Shown here: positions 9,093 to 19,500 of the stretch, one piece after another
Layout: every line of letters starts with the position of its first letter
Position numbering within the stretch: the stretch's first letter is position 1
From: an uncultured Verrucomicrobiales bacterium
GTDB taxonomy: Bacteria; Verrucomicrobiota; Verrucomicrobiia; Verrucomicrobiales; Akkermansiaceae
Direction: 5' to 3'
Length of the DNA: 64,000 nucleotides
NCBI GenBank assembly: GCA_905478925.1
Contig: CAJQKQ010000019.1
Span: forward strand, 1 to 64,000
Program-made: the position numbers and the translations under genes
Notes under the pieces: model-generated
Databases searched by the model: none
Seen by the model: only the letters and a program-made list of their open reading frames with translations
What the model was told of the DNA's origin: nothing

Positions 9093-10088
9093 ATGAATTT
9101 CCTCAAGAGCAACCCTTTCGTTTCCGCTTTGGCCGGGATCACCATCCTTGTCTGCGGCGTGCTGTTATTCCTAGCCTCCAAGGGGGGCGCGAAATACGAT
9201 GAGGCCAAGGCTGGTTTCGACGAGTCCTACGCGGCGGTTCAGCTTTCCGAAAGCATCCCGCTCTATCCGAAGGACGAAAACAGGGACGGCAAGCGCAAGG
9301 CGCTCGGCGAATACCGGGAGTCGATCTCCGAGCTCAGCAGCCTGTTTGACAAATACCGCCCCGGTGATATTGAGAATAATTCTCCCCAGGGTTTCGCAAA
9401 CAGCCTGAAAAAAGCGAGTGAGGAGGTTTCCAAGGCGCTCGAATCCGCCAGTTGCGAGTTGCCTGATAAATTCTTCCTCGGCTTCGAGGGCTACAGCGAT
9501 AAACTCGCCAATAAGGGTGCGACGGGTGTCCTCGGCTACCAGTTGGACGGCATCAAGCACGCACTCCTCGGTCTGGCTGAAGCCCGTCCAAGCGAACTCA
9601 TCAAGATCCATCGCGAGCCGATCCCCGAGGAGCTCAACGGGAAATTCAAGCCCGACGACCCGAATGATGTTGCGAGGAACTTCGCGGTCGAGATGACCTT
9701 CCGCGGCTCCGAAGCCTCCGCCCGGCAGTTCATCAGCTACCTCGGAAAGACGGATGCCTATTATTATGTTGTCCGCTGCGTGAAGATCATCAACGAGAAG
9801 GGTGTCCCACCGAAAGTCAGCGATGCAAAATTCGAAAGAGATGAGCCCGCTGCGGCACCCGCCGTCGCCAACCCGTTCGGTGATTTTAATTTCCCCGGTG
9901 AGGACGATGCTCCGGTGGAGGAGCCCGCTGTCGAAGCTGCTGTCGAAGCGGCAGATGGCGCTCCGGAGCTCGAGGAAGTGGATTCCTCCCGTATCCTTGC
10001 TCAGGTGCTAGGCAGCGAGGATGTGGTCGTCTTCGTGCGCTTTGATCTCTCGATGTTCCTGCCTTCCAAGGAGCTCCCAACCCCCTGA
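9093..10088 (+). CDS. Amuc_1100-like pilus-locus protein (PilO-like)
   Basis: A 331-residue protein with one N-terminal transmembrane segment (about 9-28) followed by a helical stretch and alternating alpha/beta segments, including NFAVEMTFRGSEASARQFISYL and a final FVRFDLSMFLP. Length, layout and place after the PilM-like gene match Amuc_1100 (about 317 residues), the abundant Akkermansia protein studied for host signalling. The pattern of one membrane anchor, coiled helix and a ferredoxin-like end is that of PilO. An acidic, Ala/Pro/Glu-rich insert lies near residues 250-300. It would sit in the inner membrane with its bulk in the periplasm. Function in host signalling should not be assumed here. 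Confidence 0.8.
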   Translation: MNFLKSNPFVSALAGITILVCGVLLFLASKGGAKYDEAKAGFDESYAAVQLSESIPLYPKDENRDGKRKALGEYRESISELSSLFDKYRPGDIENNSPQGFANSLKKASEEVSKALESASCELPDKFFLGFEGYSDKLANKGATGVLGYQLDGIKHALLGLAEARPSELIKIHREPIPEELNGKFKPDDPNDVARNFAVEMTFRGSEASARQFISYLGKTDAYYYVVRCVKIINEKGVPPKVSDAKFERDEPAAAPAVANPFGDFNFPGEDDAPVEEPAVEAAVEAADGAPELEEVDSSRILAQVLGSEDVVVFVRFDLSMFLPSKELPTP

Positions 10089-10106
10089 ATCCGAAAGTTT
10101 CCAATC

Positions 10107-11162
10107 ATGTCCTGGTTTTCCCAAAATTACGAAAAAGCAGCCCTTGGTGCGGGCGCAGTTGTTGCCGCCGGCCTTGTGTTTGCGGGTTTGCAAAAACTGA
10201 ATTCTGTCGAAGATGACTTCAGCGGGGTTCCAAAGGGTAACGGATCCAACGATCCTGCAGTGAAGAATGGGGATGTTGTCTCCACTGCGAAGGCATCGTT
10301 CCATCTCGGTCGCGAGTGGGTCAAGGGGGATGACGAGGGTCGGCCTGTCGATCTGTTCACCGGGGTTGCTCTTTTCGTGAATAAGAAAACCCCCAGCAAG
10401 CCTGTCGACCTGATCACGGATGATCCCGTCCACGAGCCGATTCCGAATCAGTGGTGGATCGATAACCGCATCGATCCCGGTTTCGGCGATTCTCCGCAAA
10501 GGGACTCAGACGAGGACGGATTCTCCAATCTTGAGGAATACACCGCCAAGACAGATCCCAAAGATACACGGGAATATCCGAACTTGCTTTCAAAGCTCAC
10601 CTACGGTGGTGATGAGTCCGTCAAATGGTTGCTGCGGCCGGGCTTCGAGGCGGAAGGTGGGGCATTCACTTTTAAATACAAAGACAGTCTCCGGAGGGCA
10701 AACAAGGTCGGAGCAGGAAATCCCGTTGCGCCGGGTAAAATGTTCTTCGAGGAAGGTGCCGCCAAAGGCCGCTTCAAACTCGTTGGCTCTGAGAAGCGCA
10801 AGGAAATGAATGAGAAGACCAAGTCCGAGGCCGAGGTGACCTACGTCAAGATCGAGGATCAGAAGCCGAACAAGCTCGGTGATCTCTATGAGATCCCGGC
10901 ATCGTTTCGGAATGCCGAGGAACGCAAATACTACAAATACGACCGCACTGCCATCCTCACCCTCGATGCGCTCGGCATCGCCGGCAAGGAGTTCAAGGTG
11001 GAGGAATATACCACGTTTTCTCTTCCGCCCGGTGGAGAGAACAAGAATTACAAGCTGACCGAAGTCACGCCCGATAAGATCACCATAGAGATGACGGACA
11101 AGCTTGGAAACAAGAAGACCTATGAGTTCGCCAAGGGCGAGATGGGTTCGATTGCCCCATGA
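10107..11162 (+). CDS. Amuc_1099-like pilus-locus protein with a calcium-type motif
   Basis: Fourth gene of the operon, 351 residues, 18 bases after the previous one. An N-terminal membrane segment (about 11-27) precedes a periplasmic region. Residues 133-152 contain DSDEDGFSNLEEYTAKTDP, a thrombospondin-type-3-like calcium-binding motif common in Verrucomicrobiota surface proteins. The rest is Lys- and Glu-rich with strands such as DKITIEMTDKLGNKKTYEF near the end. Position matches Amuc_1099. It may act like PilP in linking the platform to the secretin, but no PilP similarity was recognised. Confidence 0.7.
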   Translation: MSWFSQNYEKAALGAGAVVAAGLVFAGLQKLNSVEDDFSGVPKGNGSNDPAVKNGDVVSTAKASFHLGREWVKGDDEGRPVDLFTGVALFVNKKTPSKPVDLITDDPVHEPIPNQWWIDNRIDPGFGDSPQRDSDEDGFSNLEEYTAKTDPKDTREYPNLLSKLTYGGDESVKWLLRPGFEAEGGAFTFKYKDSLRRANKVGAGNPVAPGKMFFEEGAAKGRFKLVGSEKRKEMNEKTKSEAEVTYVKIEDQKPNKLGDLYEIPASFRNAEERKYYKYDRTAILTLDALGIAGKEFKVEEYTTFSLPPGGENKNYKLTEVTPDKITIEMTDKLGNKKTYEFAKGEMGSIAP

Positions 11163-11237
11163 AGTCCGGAATTGTTGAGTTTCCATAAAAAACGCTTTCC
11201 AAACCCAATAAATATAGCCAAAACCTGACCGTTCCTT

Positions 11238-13850
11238 ATGCAAAAAACGCCAATGTATCACTCCAACCGAAGAGTCGCGACCTTGATGGCCGTTGCCGCG
11301 ACCATGCCATTTACGATCTCTTCCTCCCAAGCGGGGGAAGGTGCATCATATTCCGGAATGAGCGGCCTGGCCCAGCGCGAGATCATTCGCCGCCAAGAAG
11401 CGGTCGCCGAAGCAGATCGCCTCTTCATTGAGGGTCGCGAAGCCTACGGCAAGGCCGATTACCAGCAGGCTGTAGACAAGTTCAGCTCCGCGCTCAACAG
11501 TCTTCCAATGGCTCCGACCCTTTCCGATCGCCGTGCGAGCTACACGGATCACCTCGCTAAGGCCAGCGTCGCGCTCGCCCAGCAGTTCAGGAAAGTCGGC
11601 AAATATGATGAGGCAAGGGATCTTCTCGATAACGTCCTTTCACCTAATATCGATCCGCAGAATATCGAGGCAAAGGCGGAACTCGGCTACTTGGATGATC
11701 CGATCCGCACGAACCCTGCGCTCAATTATGAGCACACCAAGAATATCGATGAAGTCCGTCGCGGCCTCTACATGGCCCAGGGGAACTATGATCTTGGTAA
11801 ATACGACGCAGCAAAAAATGACTACGAGGTAGTTCTCCGGATCGACCCTTACAACAAGGCCGCACGCCGCGGAATGGAGAAGATCGCAGCTTCCAAGATC
11901 GACTATTACCGTGCGGCTTATGACCACACCCGTGCCGAGCTGCTGATGCAGGTTGACAAGGCATGGGAACTCTCGGTTCCCGCCGATGTCCCGAATTTAG
12001 GAAACGAGTTTGGACAAGGTAATGCCGTTCCGGACGGCGTCGCCTACATCACGGAGAAGCTCCGCAGGATCGTGATTCCCAAGATTGATTTTGAGGATAC
12101 CACCGTGGAGGAGGCGATCGACTTCCTTCGTCTGCGTGCCGCAGAACTCGACACCCTTGAACTTGATCCAGGCAAAAAGGGCATCAACTTTGTCATCCGC
12201 CGCCCAAAGGGTAGTACGCTCGGCGGTGGAGATTTCGAAGGCCTCGAGGCCGCTGGCGGGGATGCTTCACTGCTTGGCGGGGGCGACTCAGGTGCGCTCC
12301 GCATCAATGAACTGCGTCTTCGCAATGTGCCCCTCTCGGTTGCCCTTAAGTATATTTGTGATGCCACCAATCTCCGCTACAAGGTAGACGACTTCGCGGT
12401 GACCCTCGTCCCGCAGACTGAAACCGGAGAAGATCTCTTCACCCGCACGTTCCGCGTTCCACCTGATTTTTCGGCATCGATGAGCGCCGGTGGCGAAGGT
12501 GGTCCTGCTGTCGAAAGTGATCCATTTGCGGAGACTGGCGGCGGTGGTGCCGGGCTACTCAAGCCGCGACTTCCTATCATCGAACTCCTTAGGAATGCGG
12601 GTATCGTGTTCTCCGAGGGTAGCTCGGCCACCTTGGGCACTTCTGGAGCCCTACTCATCACGAACACCCCTTCTGAGTTGGACAAGATCGAGCAACTCGT
12701 GGAACTGCACGAGGGCACCCAGCCGAAACAGGTCAAGATCACCACGAAATTCGTGGAGATCACGCAGGAGAACAACGAGGAACTCGGCTTCGACTGGATC
12801 GTCACCCCGTTTGCCCTCTCAAATAGTGTCTTCGGAACCGGTGGAACGATTGGCAACGGAACCCGGAAGACAGGTTCCGATTTTGTCAGCCCAATCAACG
12901 GTACCGCGATCCCCGGCATCCCCGCCGGAGCCGGTGAGGTCAGCAATATCGTGACAGGCGGTCTCCGCAGCGGTGATGCGGCGGTCAACCGCAACAGTAT
13001 CAATGCGATTCTCAACAACCCCTCACGCACCGCCCAGCAGGCCAATGTCGCTCCCGGCATTATGGGGCTGACCGGACTTTTTTCGGACGGTCAGGTGCAG
13101 GTGATCATGCGTGGTCTTTCGCAGAAAAAGGGAGCCGACCTCATGACGGCTCCTTCCGTGACGGCTCGCTCCGGGCAGAAGGCCACCATTGAGGTCATTC
13201 GCGAATTTATTTACCCGACCGAATACGAACCGCCTGAGCTGCCCCAGCAGAACGGCGGCGGCGGCGGCATTATTGGTGCGGCTCCTCCCCCTGCAATCGC
13301 CACTCCGGCGACTCCGACTGCATTCGAGATGAGAGCCACAGGTGTCACGCTTGAGATCGAACCTACCATAGGCGCAAACGATTTCGTGATCGACCTGCGT
13401 TTCCTTCCCGAGATTGTTGAATTCGAAGGTTTCATCAACTACGGCAGCCCGATCCTATCTCCCTCCACCGACATCTTCGGTAATGCTGTGAACTCGATCA
13501 TCACTGAGAACCGTATCGAGATGCCCGTCTTCTCGAAACGTAGTGTCAACACATCCCTCACCATCTATGACGGCTACACCGTTGCTGTTGGCGGACTGAT
13601 GCGCGAGGACGTGCAGAACGTCGAAGACAAGGTGCCTATCCTTGGCGATATTCCGTTTATCGGTCGCCTCTTCCAGACGAAGGGCGAGAACAGAATCAAG
13701 AGCAATCTGATTATCTTCGTCACGGCGCAGATCATTGATGCCACCGGTCGTCCGCTCCGCGGCGCAGATGCCGGAGGTGCTGTCCCTGTTACTACGGGTG
13801 GTGGCGATCTCGGACCGGGCGTCCTTCCTCCGCTCGACCTTCCCGATTGA
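11238..13850 (+). CDS. Secretin with N-terminal TPR region (PilQ/GspD superfamily, Amuc_1098-like)
   Basis: An 870-residue outer-membrane secretin, the channel of type IV pili or type II secretion. It has a signal peptide (about 1-34), a TPR-like region (about 55-230) with YGKADYQQAVDKF and YDLGKYDAAKNDYEVVLRIDP, N-type ring domains (about 280-560), and a C-terminal secretin core with the hallmark VPILGDIPFIGRLFQ near 798-812. Gly-rich inserts near 320-345 and 425-435 are unusual. The tail after the core is rich in Gly and Pro. It ends the operon, followed by a terminator at 13877-13903. The 75-base gap before it is the largest in the operon and could hold an internal promoter. Confidence 0.92.
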   Translation: MQKTPMYHSNRRVATLMAVAATMPFTISSSQAGEGASYSGMSGLAQREIIRRQEAVAEADRLFIEGREAYGKADYQQAVDKFSSALNSLPMAPTLSDRRASYTDHLAKASVALAQQFRKVGKYDEARDLLDNVLSPNIDPQNIEAKAELGYLDDPIRTNPALNYEHTKNIDEVRRGLYMAQGNYDLGKYDAAKNDYEVVLRIDPYNKAARRGMEKIAASKIDYYRAAYDHTRAELLMQVDKAWELSVPADVPNLGNEFGQGNAVPDGVAYITEKLRRIVIPKIDFEDTTVEEAIDFLRLRAAELDTLELDPGKKGINFVIRRPKGSTLGGGDFEGLEAAGGDASLLGGGDSGALRINELRLRNVPLSVALKYICDATNLRYKVDDFAVTLVPQTETGEDLFTRTFRVPPDFSASMSAGGEGGPAVESDPFAETGGGGAGLLKPRLPIIELLRNAGIVFSEGSSATLGTSGALLITNTPSELDKIEQLVELHEGTQPKQVKITTKFVEITQENNEELGFDWIVTPFALSNSVFGTGGTIGNGTRKTGSDFVSPINGTAIPGIPAGAGEVSNIVTGGLRSGDAAVNRNSINAILNNPSRTAQQANVAPGIMGLTGLFSDGQVQVIMRGLSQKKGADLMTAPSVTARSGQKATIEVIREFIYPTEYEPPELPQQNGGGGGIIGAAPPPAIATPATPTAFEMRATGVTLEIEPTIGANDFVIDLRFLPEIVEFEGFINYGSPILSPSTDIFGNAVNSIITENRIEMPVFSKRSVNTSLTIYDGYTVAVGGLMREDVQNVEDKVPILGDIPFIGRLFQTKGENRIKSNLIIFVTAQIIDATGRPLRGADAGGAVPVTTGGGDLGPGVLPPLDLPD

Positions 13851-13876
13851 TCTGATTCGGAAACAGAAATTCAAGG

Positions 13877-13903
13877 GGGCGGGAGGTGACTCTCGCCCTT
13901 TTT
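13877..13903 (+). terminator. Rho-independent terminator of the pilus-like operon
   Basis: A stem of GGGCGGGAG and CTCTCGCCC around a GTGA loop is followed by five T residues. It lies 26 bases after the secretin stop and before deoB. Confidence 0.8.
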
Positions 13904-13940
13904 CGTGGACGCGAAGCGTATTTATGAAAATCTGTCTGGT

Positions 13941-15059
13941 ATGAGTAAGAGGGCGCTTGTGATTGTGCTGGATTCGGTTGGTTGCGGAGATGCCCCGGAC
14001 GCGGCAGAGTATGGCGATCTTGGCGCAGACACGCTGGGACACCTTTATGCCGGTATTCCAGGCCTGAATCTCCCGAGTCTTGAATCGCTGGGATTGGCCG
14101 GGATTCTGGGTCGGGAAACATCGGTCGGAATCCGGGACAGATCGATGGCGTTCCGCTTGACGGAGCAATCCGCAGGAAAGGACACGACGACGGGTCACTG
14201 GGAAATGATGGGATGCCCGATCGAGGATGCGTTCTACACCTGTGAATCGTTTCCGGATGATTTTGTGGAGGCTTTGGCAACGGCGGCCGGAACGGGATTC
14301 ATCGGCAACAGGGTTGCATCAGGCACTGAAATCTTGAAGGAGCTCGGGGAGGAGCATGTCCGAACTACGTTCCCTATCCTCTACACCAGTGCGGACAGTG
14401 TTCTCCAGATCGCGGCGCATGAAGAAGTCTTCGGACTTGAGAGACTCTATGATCTATGTCGCACGGCGCGCGCGCTGCTTGATGAACGGGGAATGCGTGT
14501 CGGGCGGGTGATTGCTCGCCCTTTCCTAGGTCATGACGCAGAAAGCTTCGAGCGCACCGGGAATCGTCATGATTATTCCCTTACACCGGGGCAGACGGTT
14601 ATGGACAGGCTCAGAGAGAACGGCGTCAAGGTGATCGGTGTCGGGAAGATCTCGGATATATTTGCGGGCAAGGGAATATCCGAATCGTATCCCACAAAGG
14701 GCAATGCAGGCGGGATGGAGGCGATCGATAAGCTCTGGTTGGAGCGGGCAGGGGAGGATCGATTCATTTTTGCCAACCTCGTCGAGTTCGATTCGCTTTA
14801 CGGTCATCGGCGGGATCCTGAAGGTTATGCGAGTTGCCTCATGGAATTCGACGCATGGCTTGGCGGGTTCCTTGACAAGATATCCGGGAGTGACCTGGTG
14901 GTCATAACGGCTGATCACGGCAATGATCCCTATCACAGCGGTACCGATCACACCCGCGAGCAGGTGCCGTGCCTGGTGATTCCGGGTGAGGGCTTGCGGA
15001 CGGGTGAGATGCGTGAGTTTTCCGATGTGGGGAAGTGCGTTGAGAATCATTTCTCCTAA
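13941..15059 (+). CDS. deoB: Phosphopentomutase
   Basis: DeoB interconverts ribose or deoxyribose 1- and 5-phosphates in nucleoside salvage. The 372-residue product belongs to the alkaline-phosphatase superfamily and carries its metal-site motifs: VLDSVGCGDAPDA at the start, KDTTTGHWEMMG (phosphorylated Thr region), TADHGNDP and GTDHTREQVP near the end. The start at 13941 (MSKRALVIVLDSVG) is preferred over an ATG at 13905, which lies next to the terminator stem. No other nucleoside catabolism gene is adjacent. Confidence 0.95.
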   Translation: MSKRALVIVLDSVGCGDAPDAAEYGDLGADTLGHLYAGIPGLNLPSLESLGLAGILGRETSVGIRDRSMAFRLTEQSAGKDTTTGHWEMMGCPIEDAFYTCESFPDDFVEALATAAGTGFIGNRVASGTEILKELGEEHVRTTFPILYTSADSVLQIAAHEEVFGLERLYDLCRTARALLDERGMRVGRVIARPFLGHDAESFERTGNRHDYSLTPGQTVMDRLRENGVKVIGVGKISDIFAGKGISESYPTKGNAGGMEAIDKLWLERAGEDRFIFANLVEFDSLYGHRRDPEGYASCLMEFDAWLGGFLDKISGSDLVVITADHGNDPYHSGTDHTREQVPCLVIPGEGLRTGEMREFSDVGKCVENHFS

Positions 15060-15317
15060 AAATGAAATCTTATCAAGATCGGTGGATTTGAATGATTCGC
15101 ATTCGTCAGACGGGATTCATCCGGACTGGTGTGCTTCGTTGGATCCCTGACGCCATGGTCTCGGAAAGCTTTGATTGTGATGGCGTGACTTCCAGCAAGG
15201 CGCCCTCCGGGTGAATGCTTCCGAGCCGAAAGAACCACGTCTGGGTGAATCCCGCAGCGGTGGTGGCGGTGGCAACGACGATTGGGGATGATACCCGATC
15301 CCTCCCGGAAAATTTAT

Positions 15318-15354
15318 GGTATCCGTCCCCGCTCTGTGGGGCGGATGCCTTTTT
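15318..15354 (+). terminator. Terminator between deoB and alr
   Basis: GGTATCCGTCCCC pairs with GGGGCGGATGCC (one bulged T) across a GCTCTGT loop, then a run of five T on the plus strand. The T run overlaps the alr stop codon on the other strand, so the stem may serve both converging transcripts. The deoB transcript would have an unusually long 3' tail of about 260 bases (15060-15317), in which I see no supported gene. Confidence 0.75.
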
Positions 15355-16477
15355 ATTTCGGGGAGGTTCTGAGATGGATACGCTGAACCCGGGGAGTGAT
15401 GCCGGTGAACACGTCCCATACGATCGTATTAGCAAGCGCCGCGACTTCCGCGACGGGGATATTTGAGCCGAAAAGCTCCACTTCGTCGCCGCTTTTCACA
15501 TCCGTGTCATCCGGCAGGGCGACTACCAGTTGGTCCATTGTAACCCTACCGACTATGGGATGGCGCTTTCCGCGGATGAATGCATTCGCCGCTTTTCCCG
15601 AAACCTGGCGCGGATAGCCGTCGCCGTAGCCGATGCCGATGGTGGCGATTTTCGTGGGTTTGGTGGTGACGAAACTGCGCCCGTAGGAAATGCAGTGGCC
15701 AGCGGGGACAGAGCGCACCAGGGTGACCCTTGATTTGAGAGTCATTACGTTGTCCAGTTTTTCCTGATGGCCGGGCAACGGAGAAACACCGTAGAGCATC
15801 AGCCCCGGCCGGGCGAGGTTGCAGCAGCCCTGTGGATAGCCCAGGATGCCACTGCTGTTGGAAAGGTGACGCCAGCGGAAGCGATCGGATCCTCCGAGCC
15901 GGCGGACAGTTTCCTCAAACGAGGCGATCTGGAGTCTGGTGAAACCCTCGTCCTCATCTGCCGAGGAAAGGTGTGAGGCGATACCCTCGATATTTAGGTT
16001 CTGGAGATCCTCAAGCAGGGCGACGTTCGCCTCGATTCCGTTGGGGAGAAAGCCGCCGCGCCCCATCCCGGTGTCAACGGCGATGTGCACAGGAAGTTTC
16101 ACGCCCCTGCGGCCTGCGATATTGTTGAAAGCGATCCCTTCCTCCACGGTCGAGATACAGGGGGTGATATTCCGGGCTACGATTTCCTCCCGTTCGTCCT
16201 CCCATGTCGCCCCCAACAGGTAGACCCTCGATTCCACGTCGGCCTCGCGGATCCTGCGGGCTTCACCGATATTTGCGACGCCCAGGAACTCGACGGCTTC
16301 GCTCGCGAGGGCTTTTGCGATTTCCTCAAGTCCATGCCCGTAGGCGCCCGCCTTGACTACGGCCATCACTCCACAACCGGAAGCTTCCCTTGTATATGAG
16401 AGGTTCCGCAACAGGGCGGGGATGTCGATTTCCACCCATGCCCTGGGTGGGGAAATCGGAAGATTGAATTCGCTCAC
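15353..16477 (-). CDS. alr: Alanine racemase
   Basis: Alr converts L- to D-alanine with pyridoxal phosphate for peptidoglycan. The 374-residue product has the PLP lysine Lys42 in AVVKAGAYGHG, the SYGRSF segment with the catalytic Tyr, GIGYGDGYPR and GRVTMDQL. In most family members the lysine motif reads KANAYGHG or KADAYGHG; here the third position is Gly, a small departure that leaves the catalytic residue intact. The gene converges on deoB and diverges from the tricorn-like gene, with 109 bases between the starts. Confidence 0.95.
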   Translation of the reverse strand: MSEFNLPISPPRAWVEIDIPALLRNLSYTREASGCGVMAVVKAGAYGHGLEEIAKALASEAVEFLGVANIGEARRIREADVESRVYLLGATWEDEREEIVARNITPCISTVEEGIAFNNIAGRRGVKLPVHIAVDTGMGRGGFLPNGIEANVALLEDLQNLNIEGIASHLSSADEDEGFTRLQIASFEETVRRLGGSDRFRWRHLSNSSGILGYPQGCCNLARPGLMLYGVSPLPGHQEKLDNVMTLKSRVTLVRSVPAGHCISYGRSFVTTKPTKIATIGIGYGDGYPRQVSGKAANAFIRGKRHPIVGRVTMDQLVVALPDDTDVKSGDEVELFGSNIPVAEVAALANTIVWDVFTGITPRVQRIHLRTSPK

Positions 16478-16586
16478 TCCACCGAGGCTAGCCGGACAAT
16501 GGCTCTCGGCAAGGCCTGGAGTCTGGAAAAATCACAGTAGTGAAGTTCCCGCTTGCTGCGAATGATGATGGCGGATTGGCTTGGTC

Positions 16587-19500
16587 ATGCGTGAAATCCT
16601 GTTGGCTCTTGCCTTTTTGATTCCCGTTTCGGTATCAGGGACGGAGCTAAAGGAGATCCGGGCGATGGCCTGGCCGGCGCTTTCCGGTGATGGCAATACA
16701 TTGGCTTTCGAGTGGCTCAACGACATCTGGATCGCAGCCGGCAAGGGAGGCAAGGCGGTGCGCATCACCACCGATCCGGCTCGCGATTCGTATCCGAAGT
16801 TCAGTTCGGACGGGATGAGGATCGTGTTCTCGTCCGAGCGTTCCGGTTCGATGCAGGTGCATTCGGTAAAAATGGATGGCAGCGACGCACGGCAGCATAG
16901 CGCGAACACCGAGGGCTATACGTTGGAAGATGTTTCATCGGATGGCGCGTATGCGCTCGCGAGGGGGCAGAGGGAATGCTCCGGCTACAAGTCGACACGG
17001 CTACTGAAAGTGAACCTGCGCAAGGATGCGCGGGAGCTCATGCTTTTTGATGCAACGTCCCACTCTGTATCGATTTCTTCTGATGGTTCACGCTTCCTAT
17101 TTTGCCGGGGTGGCGAACAACCATTCAGGGATGGTTACATGGGTTCGCGTGCGTCGCAGATCCATCTGTATGACATGGCGGACGATTCGTTTCGCAGCAT
17201 CGTCGACGAAAAATGGGAAGCGCGTTCGCCGAAGTGGAGGCCGGACGGAAAAGGCTTTCTCTATCTTTCCAACGAGTCCGGAGCTTTCAACATCCATTCG
17301 CACCAGCTGGGTGCTGGCTCCGGCAAACAGCTCACCTTTTTTCGGGACGATTCCGTGGTTGCGCCGGCTCTTTCGGGGGACGGCAAGGTTATGGTGTTCC
17401 GTGCGGGGCAGGCGATCTACCGTTACGAACCGGGTGATGGCAGCAGTCCGGAAAAGATCCACCTTTTCACAGATGAGAAACTCCCGGATCGTTGTATCCG
17501 CGAGGAGAAGGTCACGGGCACTTCTTCGGTGGCTTTTTCTCAGGACGGTAAATCGGTCGTCTTCTCAGCAGCAGGCGATCTCTGGGCGATGGGCAGCGGG
17601 GCGAAGGAACCCGTGCGCCTCACGGAAACCGATGATCGCGACGAGCGCGAGCCGCAGCTTTCCCAAGATGGAAAACGTCTCTATTTTCTCGGAGACGACG
17701 GACTGAACTCTGAGGTCTGCGTTGTGCCTTGGTCGGATATGGCGATGGGTGAAGTCGTGGTGCTGAAGGCTTCCGACCGCTCCAAGCGCAGCCTGAGATT
17801 GAGCCCGGATGGATCGAGGGTCTCGTGGATCGAGGCGACGGGTGATCTTGTTACATCCCCGGTATCTGGAATGGGGGGCAAGACTGTGATGCATTGCTGG
17901 GACATGCCGACCTACGATTGGTCCCCGGATGGAAGGTGGCTTGTCGTGGCGGCCAAGGACATTCACTCAAACCGTGATATCTGGATCGTCCCGGCAGATG
18001 GGGCGGTGGAACCGGTGAACCTCACAATGCATCCGGCATTTGAGGGTTCGCCCAAGTGGTCTCCGGACGGGAACAGGATCGTATTCATCGCACGCCGCGA
18101 GCCGGACGGGCTTGCCCGGATGTGGGTGTTTGCGGTGGATCGCCTGCTTGGGGGCAAGACGCCTGAGGTCGAGGATTTCAATGTGATACGCTCGTCGCTG
18201 AAAGCCATCGATGCCGCCATCAGCGAGCCAATACGCATGGCGTGGACTGCGGATTCGAAAACGGTGCTGTTCCAGAGCCGTGACACGAAAGATATCACGG
18301 TCTATTCCCAACCCATCGACGGCGGCGAGGTCGCAGAATATGCTAACTTCCGTGGGATTCCTGTCGGGCTGTCGGAAAACGGTGCTACGTTCTGGAGGAT
18401 CGACCGTGTCCCATACGTTTACTGGGGACGAATGAAGGAGGCTGAATTCAGCTTCGGTTTTTCCGTCATTCAGGATCGCAGTAAGCGCATGAAGCTGGGC
18501 TTCCGGCGGATCTGGAGGACGCTTTCCGAACGTTTCTACGACGAAACGATGAACGGCAAGGACTGGCCTGCCGTGCTCGTGAAATATGAGGATGCCGCCG
18601 CAGGTTCAATGGATTCGCGGCAGTTCGAGAGGGTGGTTGAGCACCTTCTCGGCGAGCTGAACGTCTCCCATTTGACCTTTCGCTCCACACCGTGGGGTTT
18701 GGAAACAGCAACGATTGCGCCGAAGAAACCGACGGCGCACCCCGGGGTCATTTTCAGCAACCGCTGGGAGGGGGATCTGACGGTTGCAGGTGTCGTTCCC
18801 GGTTCTCCGGTTTCCATGGCGAAATCGCCGCCACTTGCGGGTGAAACCGTCCTCAGAATAGGCGGAAGGGATGTGGTATCGCAATCGCCCCTGGAAAGGT
18901 TTTTCAACGGAGCGAAGGGCGTCCCGTTGCCCATTGTGATCGCCGGGAAGGATGGCGTAAACAGGGTGCTCGAACTCATTCCCATCAGCTACCAAGAGGC
19001 GCGAGAACTGGATCGCGAGGGCAGAGTTGATAGTGCTCACCAAGCGGCAGGCGAATACGATATCGCCTATCTCCCGTTCCGCAGGATGAAGAGCGACGAC
19101 CTGCGCGAACTCGAGGTGGAGGTCTACCGGGCATCGTTGGATTCGGACGGGTTGATCCTCGACCTCCGCGACAACACGGGCGGGCGCGTGGCGGATGAAC
19201 TGCTCGGCATGTTCTGCCAGCCTGCGCATGCCTTCACCATCCCGCGCGGGGGAGAGAGAGGGTATCCGGTGGATCGTAGGGTCATCGCCGCATGGGACGG
19301 GCCGATGGTCGTCCTGTGCAACGGCAACACCTTCTCGAATGCGGAGATTTTCTGCCATGCATTCAAGCGGCTCGGGCGTGGCAAACTCGTAGGCGAACAG
19401 ACCAATGGAGGTGTCATATCCACCGTTTCTGTGGAGATTCCAGAAATCGGTGAACTGCAGGTGCCGTTCCGCGGTTGGTTCGATGTGGATACAGGCCGCG

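Noticed and set aside
15106..15435. Minus-strand frame overlapping the end of alr, with VVATATTAAGF-like sequence
   Set aside because: It begins inside alr and has no start codon in the intergenic part; the composition looks like a shadow frame.
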